A program made the translations under genes and the position numbers. The notes beneath the pieces are model-generated. The model ran no database searches, was not told the origin of the DNA, and was given only the letters and a program-made list of their open reading frames with translations. From the NCBI GenBank assembly GCA_002794785.1, contig NBBA01000004.1:1-64000 (forward strand): DNA of 64,000 nucleotides. The letters run 5' to 3'. This document shows, piece after piece, positions 37,042-48,602 of the stretch (positions within the stretch are counted from its first letter, which is position 1; each line of letters begins with the position of its first letter). This stretch comes from Coniferiporia sulphurascens (lineage: Eukaryota; Basidiomycota; Agaricomycetes; Hymenochaetales; Hymenochaetaceae).

Positions 37042-38902
37042 ATGCACCCCTTACTCGTTACCGCGATTGTATGCGCCGTCCACGTTGCGCGGGCCCAAAC
37101 GACAACGACGTTTGCGGTCCCGACCTCGGTTCCTACATCTGCTATTTCCGTGGACCCTTCGCTGCTGAGCGTGTCGATTGAGTTCTTCACGTTCCCGGCA
37201 TATAGCGAAATGAGCGGAACAAAGACATGTCTTGCAAACATTCAAGCTCTAAGGGGCTCAGCACCGGCCGTGCGCATCGGGGGAACCACACAGTGAGGCC
37301 TTACTTTCATAATTCACGCGTTCTATCTTCTATCGGTGTTTGAACGCATTAAAATTGAACCCGTCATTGATACACCGTAGGGATCGTGCGACGTATGATG
37401 CCTCCCTTTCAACGGCGGTTAACTATACAGTCGCGTCTCCCGATGATGCTCCTGACTCACTCACATATGGACCATCATTCTTCACTCTCGCGGACGAGCT
37501 CCCTGGGGACGTCACTATTGGTTTGAACCGTCAGCTCAACAATATATCAAACACGCAGGCAGCCGCAGAGCAAGCGGTAAAAAGTGTGAAGGGGTTACTG
37601 GCGCTTGAGCTGGGAAACGAACCGGAGTGTGCGTGCCTTTCTTTGAGAAACTTCTGTATCTGGGTTTAGAGTCTGAAAATAACCCAATTCGCCTCTGGTA
37701 GTTTACGCATCGAACTCACCCATAATTCCCTCCGGGGAAGGATGGTCGCCTACGACAGATGGGGCCAGCCAAAAGAGCTGGTTCACTTCAATCTCCTCTT
37801 CTGTACGTTTCGTTTCCGATAAAATCCGGTGGTCGCTGATAGGCCGGGGTTGACTGAGAAACGGCCCAGGTCGGAGATATCTTCCAAGCGGCGGTTTATC
37901 TACAGTACCCTTCTTGGTCAACGACGGGACTAATACCGCTTTTGGGTGACGCTATTGCATTCGTGAAGACGTTCTCGGGGCACTCATATCCACAATCCGC
38001 ATGTGGGGGTGCTGCAACGAACCTTGAGAGCCTTATGAGTCATTCGTGAGCGAGTTACTCAATACAAATTTTGAAACTTTATTGATGTCAATCCCTAATA
38101 GAGGTATCGTATCATATACTAAGCAATATGCCACCGAAGCGAACTCTGCTCATGCACAAGGAAAGAGGTACTTCCTCGGCGAGACTAACTCAGGTGCACC
38201 TCCCTTCTCTGTGTTGCAGGTTTGCTGTGACACGTGCTAACAAGTGTGCTAACTCCTCTCAGCGACGTGTGGTGGAGGTGGAATTAGCCCCACTTTCGGT
38301 GCGGGTCTATGGGTAATGGACTATGTCCTACAAGGTGCACTTGCTGGTGTCGAGCGACTTTATTTCCACCAGGGTACCATTGGCGACTGCGTAGGTGATT
38401 CACTTGCTTAAAGAGACAGGATGCTAATTTCTCCCGACCGTAGGCATACTGCTTCTGGGGAACCGACGGCGTGTTCGCGCCTTACTACGGTGCAGTCTTC
38501 GTCTCAGACTTCCTTGGCTCCTCTTCGACGACACGCCTCGTAATGATCGATTCTGGGAGCTCCGCCCTCGGCGCATACGCAGTCTTCTCCGGCTCCTCGA
38601 CAACGCCCGCACGCGTGCTGCTGTATAACTCCAACTACTTCTCCGGATCCGGAACGCGCTCTGCGGCGAGCATCACGCTGTCAGGACTGAGCTCCAGCCT
38701 CAAGACGGTGAGCGTGAAGCGCCTGACAGCTCCAAACGCAACGTCTCTCGCGGGCGACGGGGTCACTATTGGTGGCAGTGGAACATTCAACAGCGAATGT
38801 GCTGCGGCGGGCACCCAGACCCTGGAGGGCGCCTCAGTAAGCGGTGGCGAGGCCGAGGTTACTGTGAATGAATCAGAGGCTGTAATTGTCTATCTAAGCT
38901 GA
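37042..38902 (+). CDS. Secreted GH79 beta-glucuronidase-like glycoside hydrolase
   Basis: Seven exons in phase: 37042-37292, 37381-37628, 37702-37802, 37870-38045, 38102-38193, 38263-38390 and 38444-38902, giving 484 residues. A signal peptide (MHPLLVTAIVCAVHVARAQ) directs secretion. VRIGGTTQDRATYD, then LALELGNEPE (putative acid/base Glu of the NEP motif, about residue 165) and YFLGETNS (putative nucleophile Glu, about residue 286) are the GH79 landmarks. FGAGLWVMDY and a Ser/Gly-rich beta-domain follow. The family removes glucuronic or 4-O-methyl-glucuronic acid from arabinogalactan, xylan-derived or related oligosaccharides. No truncation or missing catalytic residue is seen. The exact substrate is not predictable. 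Confidence 0.9.
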
Positions 38903-39585
38903 GGGACAAACTCACTTAGAGTTGCGATGCGAACATCTAGATTTACTTTGTGTAACTGTGTTCCAATCGCGAGATTACCGACCCCTGATAGGCTTTGGAA
39001 CTGAAAGGAGTGGACGCGTATACCAAACAATACTTGAATGCCCCCTTCTGGAAATGCTTCATAATAATTGCTTTTTTTCTACACGGCCTCCGCACAGCGG
39101 AACCTGCGTTAGGCTGAGCGCAGGGAAGCTTTCTACATAAAGCGGCGAGAATATGTCAGGGCCTTAAAGCGTGCGCAGAAGCATATACATGTATATATCG
39201 TGGTAAGCTTCTTATCAGGAAACAAGTTAGTAAGAAATAGTTGGACAGCACCCCAGGCGACCGCATGGCAAAATTCCATACTTCACCGTAATTACGCCAT
39301 TGAAACACAAAACCTTCCTATCAGCACACACTTGCGGGCTCTGTATGTAGATTGATCCCCAAATCAACTTTCCCTTCACCCGATTCGCTATTTTCGCCAA
39401 GTCAGGACTTCACGGGTCATGGTTTGCAGACAAATAATCAGTAACAAAATTTCAAAGGTGGGACATCCCACTATTTACTGATTTTACACGAAACATGATT
39501 GGAAGCATAACAGAAGTACTTGGCGTTTGGGACGCCCCAATGGGAAAAGGCCGCACAACTTTGCAAATTATCCGAAGCTAACTCT
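38903..39585. other. Convergent intergenic region between GH79 and PL1 genes
   Basis: About 680 bases holding the two 3' ends. No gene is seen. Confidence 0.5.
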
Positions 39586-41126
39586 TCAGGCTGAAAAGTC
39601 GAGTGTCGCGCCCGCAGTGCCAACAACGGCCGCACGAACATCGTCCGTGTCAACAAGCGTGAAACTGTAGGGCGGTGTCGTGAACGTTCCGACGGGCGCT
39701 GTGTCCTCGGCGCCACCGAAGTCATTGTTAACCGATACCGCAAAACCATCATCCGTATCGTAAAGCGGCTTGTCTGTGCCAGTCCAGACACTGTTCTCAA
39801 CGAGGAGCTGTGCGCCTACATCACAATATAGATGATCAGAAACAGAGACTGGAAGATTAGAATACTTACCGTCGCGAGTATTAAAACCGTCGTTATTGTC
39901 ATCAAAGACACTGTTGAAAATGTGGCCGGTTCCAAAGCGGAAGGATGGCGTGCGCGAATTGAGGTTCTCCCTTAATATATATATATAAGTTGGGTCTATC
40001 TGCAAACTGACACCAAGGCTAAGCTTACTAGTAGTTATTGGCCATCGTTACGGTTATCGCTACGTCCTGGGCACCATTGTTGTCTGAATGACCGATGAGC
40101 GACGCCTTCCAATGGTCGTGAAGCTGCCGGAAATTCAGATTAGTGTACTAATAGTGACGTTAGAAGTTCAGAAGAAACTAATTCACATAGCTGTTTGTCA
40201 CTGTGACACCAGTGCAACCGTGCGTTATGTCGAGGAGTCCATCGTAGCTGATATGAATCATAAATGTGAATTACTTTATGGTTATTTTTGGACCTTGCAA
40301 CGTACAAATCCTAGAAAAAAGTAAAGACTCAGTATAGTTCGAGGATTTTAGAGGTTGGGTATTCCATACCTTATCATGGTCCCTGTCCTGCATACGGGTA
40401 TTGTAAGCACGGCGTATAGATAGCATTTAAATCTCGAAACACGCACAGAGCTGAGGTCGACATGATCAACCCAGACATTGTTTGACTGCTGGATTTAAAT
40501 ACTGTCTCCCGGAGCCAGGACCTTTTGGATAATGACATTCCTAATAATGACGTTTTCCACTTCGAGAACACGAAGGCCGACACCAACGAGTGCTAGCGCG
40601 GACAAAGTAAGTGGCGTCCAGAAGGGAATATCGCGTGACTTACTGGCACCCGCAGCATCGAGGACGGAGGTATTATTCCCGATCTTAACGACGGCATCGC
40701 CAGTAATCGTTCCTATGTGCGCATGTCGATTGGGCACATGAGCATTGTGCACTGAACGTATACGAACTTGAAAAGATTGCTAACCGAAAATTATCACTAT
40801 CTTCGGGTCGTCACCGCTCACAGCAGTAGTAAGGTCCTCGAGTGTCGAAACCGTGGTAACTGGACCACCAGATCCCCCGAGGTACTGGACATAAACCGAA
40901 ATAAAGGTCAAAATATGGACAAGGGAACCAGGAAAAAAATTACGAACCCGCCGTTGAGAGTCGCATAACCAAGGGTAGCAACGTCATTGACGGAGGCTCT
41001 CTTGTAGAGCCCGGGCACGGCGCCTCCCTATATAATATTCAGGATACACGGATAAATTATAACACTACCACCCACAGAAACAAGTCGAACAGCGACTACC
41101 GCAAGAAGGGCAAAGAAAGGCTTCAT
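39586..41126 (-). pseudogene. PL1 pectate/pectin lyase with two in-frame nonsense codons
   Basis: Exons in transcription order: 41126-41076, 41027-40944, 40884-40785, 40712-40644, 40592-40447, 40387-40370, 40310-40306 (5 nt), 40247-40187, 40123-40029, 39970-39870 and 39815-39586. Family motifs are clear: a signal peptide (MKPFFALLAVVAVRLVS), SVNDVATLGYATLNGG, GTITGDAVVKIG, NNVWVDHVDLSS, DRDHDK then FYDGLLDITH, HDHWKASLIGHSDNN and NSRTPSFRFGTGHIFN. PL1 enzymes cleave pectate or pectin by beta-elimination outside the cell. Two codons are broken: TAA at 40497-40495 within the GDAI-x-IQ motif, and a TA|G codon across the intron after 40029 where the family has Trp (NNYW). The remaining exons are open, so decay is recent. 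No splice choice of reasonable length avoids either stop. Confidence 0.8.
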
Positions 41127-43041
41127 TATGATAAACCTTTTCCGGGAGCAAGCTGAAGACCAGAGTAAGGACGGTAGAGCTCTGTCTCAGCATCGTCAAT
41201 CCTGCCAGCTTTTATACGCGCCTGTAAACGACCTGGGGAAATCTTCGTCGGTTTTCTCTCGGACGCGGTGTGAAAACTGTATGCACGGAGAACACCGCGT
41301 GTAAAAAAAATCTTGGGAGACGGTCTCAGTCATGTAGGCGGTCCGTGCAACCCGCCATTTCTGAACATCGTTCGTATGGACAAACACAGTAGGAAGAGGA
41401 TTGTTATACAACACCCTTGCCACTTGACCGAGGGGACGGTCCGGGGACGATACATTAGCGATGGGCGGGCCCGTTTGTACGGATGCTGCTCTAAGCTTGC
41501 TATACTTCGGAAGTTAATAGATTGATATAGCGGATAATTTTGAAGAAAGTTGAAGACGAATGACGTTTTAAGACCAAGTGAATCTCAATCAGGCCTTGAG
41601 TCGAAGACAGACAGTACTCCGCAGAACGTGCCCGTCTAGATAATTGAGAACTTAAGTCCTCCATTTCAAGGTGCCCATATTCGGGGTCCTGTGCAGTAGT
41701 ATATATGTCGCTATGTCGCGTGCTTGCAATGGCAGACAATATCGTCTCCATAAATTCCCCGATATTCAATGAGCGGGCCGCTTAGCTTTACGCGGAAGTG
41801 CTTGGCGCGAGTGCATGCCTACACTGCCCACCGAACCGAGCACGATCAGCGGAATGGCGCAACCTTTCTGTACTTCACAATTGAATAACGTGTCATCGGA
41901 GAATTGGGAAGACATGAGTGCTGGGGGAGGACAACATCGCTAGTTTGGATTTAAGATCGAAGCTCGTGCTCAACACGGAATAGCAGTCGGGAGCCTTGCG
42001 AGGATAATAGTACCGAAGAGCGAGGACCGCGGTGTACTTCGACCGGTAGACCACGATGGCAGACGAAGACTAGGAATATACTTAAGCGAAATGGTGTCCA
42101 GGTCCCGTGATATACTGTATGTAAATGAACTTGACCGAGGATTTGAAAAGTTTCTCCACAAGACCGAAACAAACTACCACAGATGTAAGAGCGGCATCAA
42201 AGTACCAACACGAAGGCCGGGTCTTGCAAGAAGTGGCATCAAGATTCTGTCACTGTTGATAACGCGACGAAAACAAAAAAGTTCGGAAAGCAGACATAGT
42301 GCCACGCCAATACCGCATCCAGTACCCGCGTAAAAACTCCGAGAGTGAACCACATGGAGAGAGAATGTGAGGGACTCCCAAGGATGAGTTCGAGTCGTCC
42401 TTGTCGTACAGGTAGTATATTGTCGTAAGGCTCATTGAAACTACTGACAAAAAAGCGCTTGAGGCGTGAGACCGTTTTGACATTCCGGTGAAAATTCACA
42501 CGCATCATATATTTTGGGTTTCTCATTTTTCCCATCCAGCGACCAGCTGTCGGGATAAAACAAATAACATTGGCCTGGAAAATGACCGAGAAGGCGGAAG
42601 TAATTAATATTGTGGGTAAAGGCCGCATTGTTTTTTCCCAATGAAAGTTGTATTCCTCAACAATACTACCGATCACATATTTACAATTGTCATATTTGCT
42701 TTTTAGAAGAAATCTATGCAACGACAAATTCTTTGTTTGTTTCGAGTTTTTTGTAAGAGGGGAATTTTTATGGAAATGCACAGCTACAGCGAAGGCATAG
42801 ATCATCTACGGTACAGTAGGGCCTGCCGAGCGTTTGACTCCAGAATGGATTGTCGGAAGCACCCGTGCTTACTAAGAGGATGTCACCGCTCGGCGCGCCT
42901 CAGCCACTTCGGAGGAGTTTCCGCCGATCCACATGATGTCATAGAGACATTTAGAGAAATATAAGAGTCGCTGCATGTCTTGCATAACTTTCACCATAAA
43001 TCTTGCCCCCAGCCCAGACAACCGCATAAATACAATTCATA
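41127..43041. other. Intergenic region with unassigned minus-strand frames
   Basis: About 1.9 kb. The longest frame, 42805-42239 on the minus strand (188 residues), and another at 41769-41500 have some hydrophobic or helical character, but I could not place them in a family or join them by splicing. They may be remnants of a decayed gene, or chance. Confidence 0.4.
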
Positions 43042-43513
43042 ATGTCGAGCACAACTCGCACTTCCGGAAAGTCTAGCTCAGAAGGCACCAGCCGCACCAT
43101 GCCCGGGAACTACCCATCTGCAGATGACAGTAAGCATCATATTAAGTTATCCTCACCATTCATTGCTGGAACTTCAATTACAGCGACCTCGGAAGGTGGT
43201 TACGGCGGAGACGCGTTTGCACCCGTCTCTCAGCGTGGGCTTATTGACCAAACGGCGACTGGCCAGCCGCTCGGCAACGAGCTACACGACGCATTCCAGG
43301 GCGAGGACCAGCTGAGCCGAGAGCGGTACGCTGCGGATCAGAGTAAGTAGATTCGTGCTAGTACGGGCTGTTATCGGTGCTCATGCTTGTCGTCGATTTA
43401 AAGAACATCAGGGACAGGGCCTAAATCCATATGGCGGGGAGACGTTTGAGAATCGTGACGATGCGGGTGAACGGATATCGTCATCCATTAAAGACACGCT
43501 TGCCCGGGAGTAA
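43042..43513 (+). CDS. Small uncharacterised hydrophilic protein (118 residues)
   Basis: Three exons with canonical sites: 43042-43129, 43184-43342 and 43404-43513. The product begins MSSTTRTSGKSSSEG, is rich in Gly, Ser and acidic residues and lacks a signal peptide or membrane helix. Stretches such as GGYGGDAFAPVSQRGLIDQ and LNPYGGETFENRDDAGERI look like those of short conserved fungal proteins, but I cannot name the family. It is transcribed convergently with the DUF4112 gene, 366 bases away. Confidence 0.75.
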
Positions 43514-43879
43514 AATAGTCCCCACTGCCCCCTGAGTCTGTGTACTATTATTCTTGGCAATGGCATGCCTTCTTTAAATTTTGCTCCGAGAGAATTGAAT
43601 GAACCCGGTAGTGCTAATGATCTATAACGAGGCTGTATCGGAATTCAGTAGACCAAGACCACTTTACTAAGGTAATTACGATCGAGCCGCATTTCAACTC
43701 CCCTTTACAAACGCTCGCCCTGAATATTGTTCCTAGTGTTGCAAGTAAACTCTCTCCGCAAAGGTATATAGCTTTACATAATACAAAAAGTAGTGTACCA
43801 GGATACCAGACGTAAAAAGAGCATTGAGTAGGGAAATACATTCAAAATTGCGCCGCGGACACACACTCTTGGAACCCCA
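43514..43879. other. Convergent intergenic spacer
   Basis: 366 bases holding the 3' ends of the small 118-residue protein gene and the DUF4112 gene. Nothing else is seen. Confidence 0.6.
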
Positions 43880-44623
43880 TCACTTCTTCGACACTTTCTC
43901 GCCTTCCACCAGACCAGCGCCAGGATTGACTTCTCTTGCGTTTTGGGTAGTGTTTCCCGTGAGCGACTGCGACCTCAAAAACTCTTCTCCGCGGATGCGC
44001 AGAAACTCTTCAAGGAGCGCGGCGTTTCGCGAGTTCGCCTTGAAGGCAGCGATGCCGACATCACCAACGAGTGGCACGAAGCCGATCGCTGCAGTTGCTG
44101 CATTGTTCATAAGCATGCGGCGGAGCAGCCAACTAGGGATACTGAATAGAGCACACGCCAGATAAAAATTATGAATATCAGAATCGCATTATACGGTGAA
44201 ACAAAGAGATGAAAGGCCGACGTACTCTGCTTGCTTCGCCTTCCGCACGACGAGGAAGTAGTTAAGCAATGCATCGGTAGCGTCGCCTGCCATCGGCACC
44301 AATCCAATGATGAATGTCCAGCCAAAGCGCATCCCGCAGATACTGAAGCCCTTGTCGAGTCTATGCGCGCGATTCTTGACCTTGCGCAGGATCTTGGCGT
44401 CGCGCTTGGAGAGCCCGGGTGGCAACTCACGCTGTTTCAAAGGTCAGTCGAAGCGTCCTCCGAAGACTACGATAGGATGCATACGTACCCTACGCCTCTT
44501 CTTCCGCCCCTTTGCGTCGGTGTACTCTTCGTATACGGGGTCTGCGGGCTCGAACTTGTGCAAGTGCTCCTCGAAGAGCCTGAGTCCGGCCTTGCGCGCA
44601 AAGTTGGAGGTCAACGTGTCCAT
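43880..44623 (-). CDS. DUF4112 domain protein
   Basis: Three exons in transcription order: 44623-44489, 44431-44226 and 44141-43880, giving 200 residues. The DUF4112 core is complete. It runs from AHRLDKGFSICGMRFGWTFI with GLVPMAGDATDALL, through the exon junction DIPSWLLRRMLMNN, to the second hydrophobic motif GFVPLVGDVGIAAFKANSRN. The two G-x-x-P-x-x-GD repeats are typical and probably membrane-associated. The N-terminus (MDTLTSNFARKAGLRLFEE) is basic and amphipathic. The biochemical function of the family is unknown. Exon phases and sites are canonical. Confidence 0.9.
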
Positions 44624-46016
44624 GATGGTTGTGGGTTAAGCTTGAGGGATGTCTGAAGGTAAAAGCGGGATATAAGACAAGGAGAAGGTCGTCAGGGGGC
44701 CGTACAGCATCTTTTGTACTTTGTGCATTAATAGCACTATTGGAACGTTGCGGGGCCCAACGGCTTGACGTCACGCCTGCATTCGGCTTTGTGACTGTAT
44801 GCTTACAAACATGTGACTGCTACGGAATCGACTTTTTTTTCCAACTAGTACCGTCAGTGTTTCCGAGCTGCTCACAAAGAGCAAAAACTTTCGGCTCTAG
44901 CGTTAGCGTTGAGTCCGCGCTGAATTAAAATACGACAAGGGCTGAATGTAGGTTCCCAAATGTCGGTAATATCTCAAAGGGTCCATTGTATGGACGAATA
45001 ATAGGATGCGCGCACCTCTGTGAGCCAAACTGCCAATCTCCCGCCTCGAACATACTACGAAATGGTCGATTTAGTGCACAATTAGACAACTCTAAGCACG
45101 TGTAAGTCTCGTGTTTTGTATTCCTGACGCGCCTTTCCTAAGTTCAGGCTGTCAGATTCCTCCCGAACCTGAGTCTAAGATAACCTTTTCTCGTAACCCA
45201 ATTCAAAGGCAACCCCTCCTATTCCCCTTTATCCCCTATATCACCCTCTGCAGGTAGTTGGAACCTCATCCAGAATTCTGGTCCCCTGTAACTAAAACGT
45301 GTTGGACGAAGGGGGTGAACGTGAGGTGAGGCCTGGGGGCGTGTTCATTATTACAAGTTCCTTTTGCAACCCAAATGGGCGATCCTTAAACTAACTAAAG
45401 AAAGGGAGACGTTCCTCCTTGAGTTATCGACGGCATAACACGAGACGATACAATGGTCGTCCACTGGGCGCAGGCTCAAATTGCCAATGAAGGATGAAAG
45501 AAGACGGGACGTCCACCCTTCGATGGTGGACCGCCTCTAGGTCCCGAGAGCACATATAATATCTCGAAATTCGAGGACGCGTTTCGCCCCTCAGATCCAG
45601 ACCTTCTGTAACAAACGTCAAGAACGTGCCATCGTACCGCTTCCCTGGATTCTGTGTATATTCGCATACCGAATTCCGTTTACCTTTTGGCCATTCTTCT
45701 TTTCCGGTTTCAACACATCGGTGCAGGACATCGCATTTACTTCACATTTTTATCGAACCAAACGGTGGAAGGAATGCCACGCTTTCGAAACATACAAGCA
45801 GGTGCGGCGAGTACACCAAGTACGTTCTAGAGAGTTTTTCTCTTTCATGAAACTTGGACTCACCTTTGCGCAGCGGCGCGTCACCCAGCAAGAGACCAAG
45901 GGAAGACGCGAGAGCGACATGAAGCCTTTCTTCGTTCAGTCTATGCACCCTTAGACATATGCCCTCTGGCTACACCTTCGTCCTCCCGGATAGAACGAAA
46001 GGCTAAGAAATCTGGA
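44624..46016. other. Intergenic region, possible upstream exon of next gene
   Basis: About 1.4 kb without a confident gene. A frame at 45721-45954 and an open stretch running in frame into 46017 suggest that the next gene may have an upstream exon here, but I could not define it. Confidence 0.4.
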
Positions 46017-47983
46017 ATGAGGCGCGGGCGCGTCGCCCCTACGAGACTGCCTGCCCTCTGTTCACAATCTTCATCTTCGGAAAGGAGTAATTCGGGGTTT
46101 TTTTCCGTATCTTCTCCTGGAATTACTGCGTCGTCCGATACCTTCGATTACGCACTACCACCTATCCCAAACCTACTCACCGCACCCGCGCTCCCACAAG
46201 TAACATCAGTGATATCAACGACGGGTCCCTCCCTCCCTTCCCCGCCTCCTAGTCCACTCCCAAAGTTTCATATCCCATCTGCCCATGACCCCCCTCGTGC
46301 GTCTGCATCTGAGGACCCGATTAGTACGAACCCATCGACCAATGCAATTCCCGGAAGTACTTCTCAACCGACGGCATCTTCGTCAACCTCAACAACGACT
46401 GCCTCAAAATTCAACGCAACGTCAGCCCTAACGACGCTGAACCCTCTGCCATCTCCCTTTCTTACGCCTACAAAGAACAGACTGGAGCACAAACGCGCGC
46501 ATCGAGTTGACTCGCGCGCACGTGCGCATCCGTACGCCCGTCCCTCCTGTTCCGCGCAAGCGGATACCGCTCCGCTCATCCCGCGCACGCCTGTCCGTCA
46601 GCGGACGTACTCCTACTTTACGGCGCAGCTTCCTTCTTCAAGAAAACCAGCTGCTCTGCCGCCCTCGCCTTCGCCCATGGCCCGTCACCGTGCGCGCACA
46701 CAGACGGGCGCGGGACGTCCGTTCGGCCCACGACGTCTTACGAAGGGAGAAGTCATGGAGACTCCGAGTCTGACGCACGTAAAAAAGAGCAGATCCATTC
46801 GCGGCATCTCACAGCAGGAGCCGGGGCGAAGACAAGTTTTTACGCCCACTCCAAATTTGGGATCACTTTATAAACCCAATTCTCTCCCGGAGGTATATCA
46901 CTTAATCCCCGGATACACCTTAAACTCGTTCTTATTTTACTCCTAGAATCAATCCCAAACTCGCAGAATCAGCTCCAGTCTCGAGGACGACGCGATGGAC
47001 ATAGACGTCGTTATCAGGAATGGCGACGATAAAGAGGACGGTGAAATCTCGCCTCTGTTCAACATGTTCGCAGGCAAGTTTGCGTCGATCCCGAAGCCTC
47101 CTCTAGGGGTAGAACACGTACGTGCTTCCTCTCACTATCGCCCTTTCCCTAAAATGATTCATTTATCTCCTACCGGACCTCTAAATAGGTGCCAAGCTTT
47201 ACTTATCCAGTACCTGCGCTCTCCCTTGAAAACTACTCCTCTACCTCAAGCTCATCCACCGAGGGCCTAGATATGAACGACGTCGAAGGCGTTCCGCTCG
47301 CCTACAGCGGCCGTCTAGTACCAACGCTCTCAGCAAGCGCATTCTATCTCCCGACCTTCGCGTACATCGACACCGCGCGCGAGCCATCCGCTTCGCCCGT
47401 CGAGATCGACTTTCCAGCCAGCGTTCAGCCCGTATCCAGCACCGCGAGCACGCCCTTCAACACGGCGGCCGCTGCTCCCATGCCCCCGGAGTTCGGCATG
47501 ACAAGCCCAGACGACGGGCCATCCACCCCCGCTCCCAGTCCTCCCGCATCGCCCATGCCGATCACCCCACCAGCTCTCCCGATGTCGTCCTCTTCCTTCC
47601 TAGAGATCCTACAGACCACACCTACAGACCACACGATGCCAGATCAAAGCCAAACATGCGCTCCAGTGTCCGCGCACCGTGACGGTCCACGTAGGAAACG
47701 CTCTCGTCCGCATCCGCTGCGTACACCTTGTTCGTCAGCATCGTCAGCGACACAGCTGCGCGAGCGAGAGCCAGGCGCGCGCTACCTGCGCCGCGTCGTG
47801 CCGAAGCCACATCCCTCCCGGGGGGAGGCTGTGGGTTCGCTGAGGTCACCGCCACTTGAGTATCCATACCCATATGCAGCCATTGATCGGCCGTACGGCG
47901 CTATGACGGGCGGAGAAGAAGGTAGCCTCGCTGAAAGGCTATCGTTGATGAATGTCGGACCGATGAGTGCGATCTTTCGTTAA
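46017..47983 (+). CDS. Uncharacterised proline/serine-rich, largely disordered protein
   Basis: Three exons in phase: 46017-46892, 46947-47117 and 47189-47983, giving 613 residues. Composition is dominated by Pro, Ser, Thr and Ala with basic patches such as KRAHRVDSRARAHPYAR and RRKRSRPHP, which may be nuclear-localisation signals. A short acidic segment, MDIDVVIRNGDDKEDGEISP, is the most conserved-looking part. There is no domain I recognise. The frame is open upstream of 46017, so the true start may lie further 5' after another intron. Splice sites are canonical. It is transcribed toward the polyketide synthase (convergent), with no evidence of a functional link. Confidence 0.65.
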
Positions 47984-48602
47984 GCCGTGATGAGAGTTCT
48001 TCATATCTTCACTAAAGTTTCTTCCTTTAATTTCTTAACCCTGTTATTCGTATACATGCTTGTTCTACACAGGATCGCATGTTTACCTAGTTTGGTTCCT
48101 CGAACTATTAATATATATATTTAATCCACAGAGAATAGAGTCAAACAGCACAATTCCCAGACAAATAAGTCTTATAAGTCATTATGAAGTACAAACATTT
48201 ACAATCCGACCTCCAGAAAAAAGGGACAGGTAATACATCGTAGGCAGCAAGGTATGAAAAGTGTCACATGAGAGCAGGAGGACCGACTGAGAGTCCCGCG
48301 GGACGTAGACGAGAACAGAAGAAAGCGACGGGAAGGACAAGGAGATGAGAGCAAGTCACATACAGTGTTGCAGGACTGGGGTCGCACAAACCACAACAAC
48401 AGAACAGGAGGAAATGGGAATACGGAGGGTTTATAGTACAACATTAAGGGAAAGGATCACACGGAGATAAAGCGCATAGCGGAAAAGGGAAGTAAGGAGA
48501 ACGATTTCACCGAAGGCGGGCATGTTTCCCCGGATTAGTTTATACGGATGGTGGATGTTATAAGAAATGTGAGGATGGGGATCGAGATGAGGCGGGATAA
48601 AC
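47984..48602. other. Convergent intergenic region
   Basis: About 620 bases between the stop codons of the proline-rich protein gene and the PKS. It contains a short TA run near 48111-48120. No gene is seen. Confidence 0.55.

Noticed and set aside
39586..40005. A continuous 139-residue frame read as an alternative PL1 C-terminal exon start
   Set aside because: Using it would need a 22-nt intron and would insert 17 residues foreign to the family; the acceptor at 39971 matches family structure.
42239..42805. A 188-residue minus-strand frame with hydrophobic stretches
   Set aside because: No family match, no supporting exons, and a second overlapping frame; kept only as unassigned sequence.
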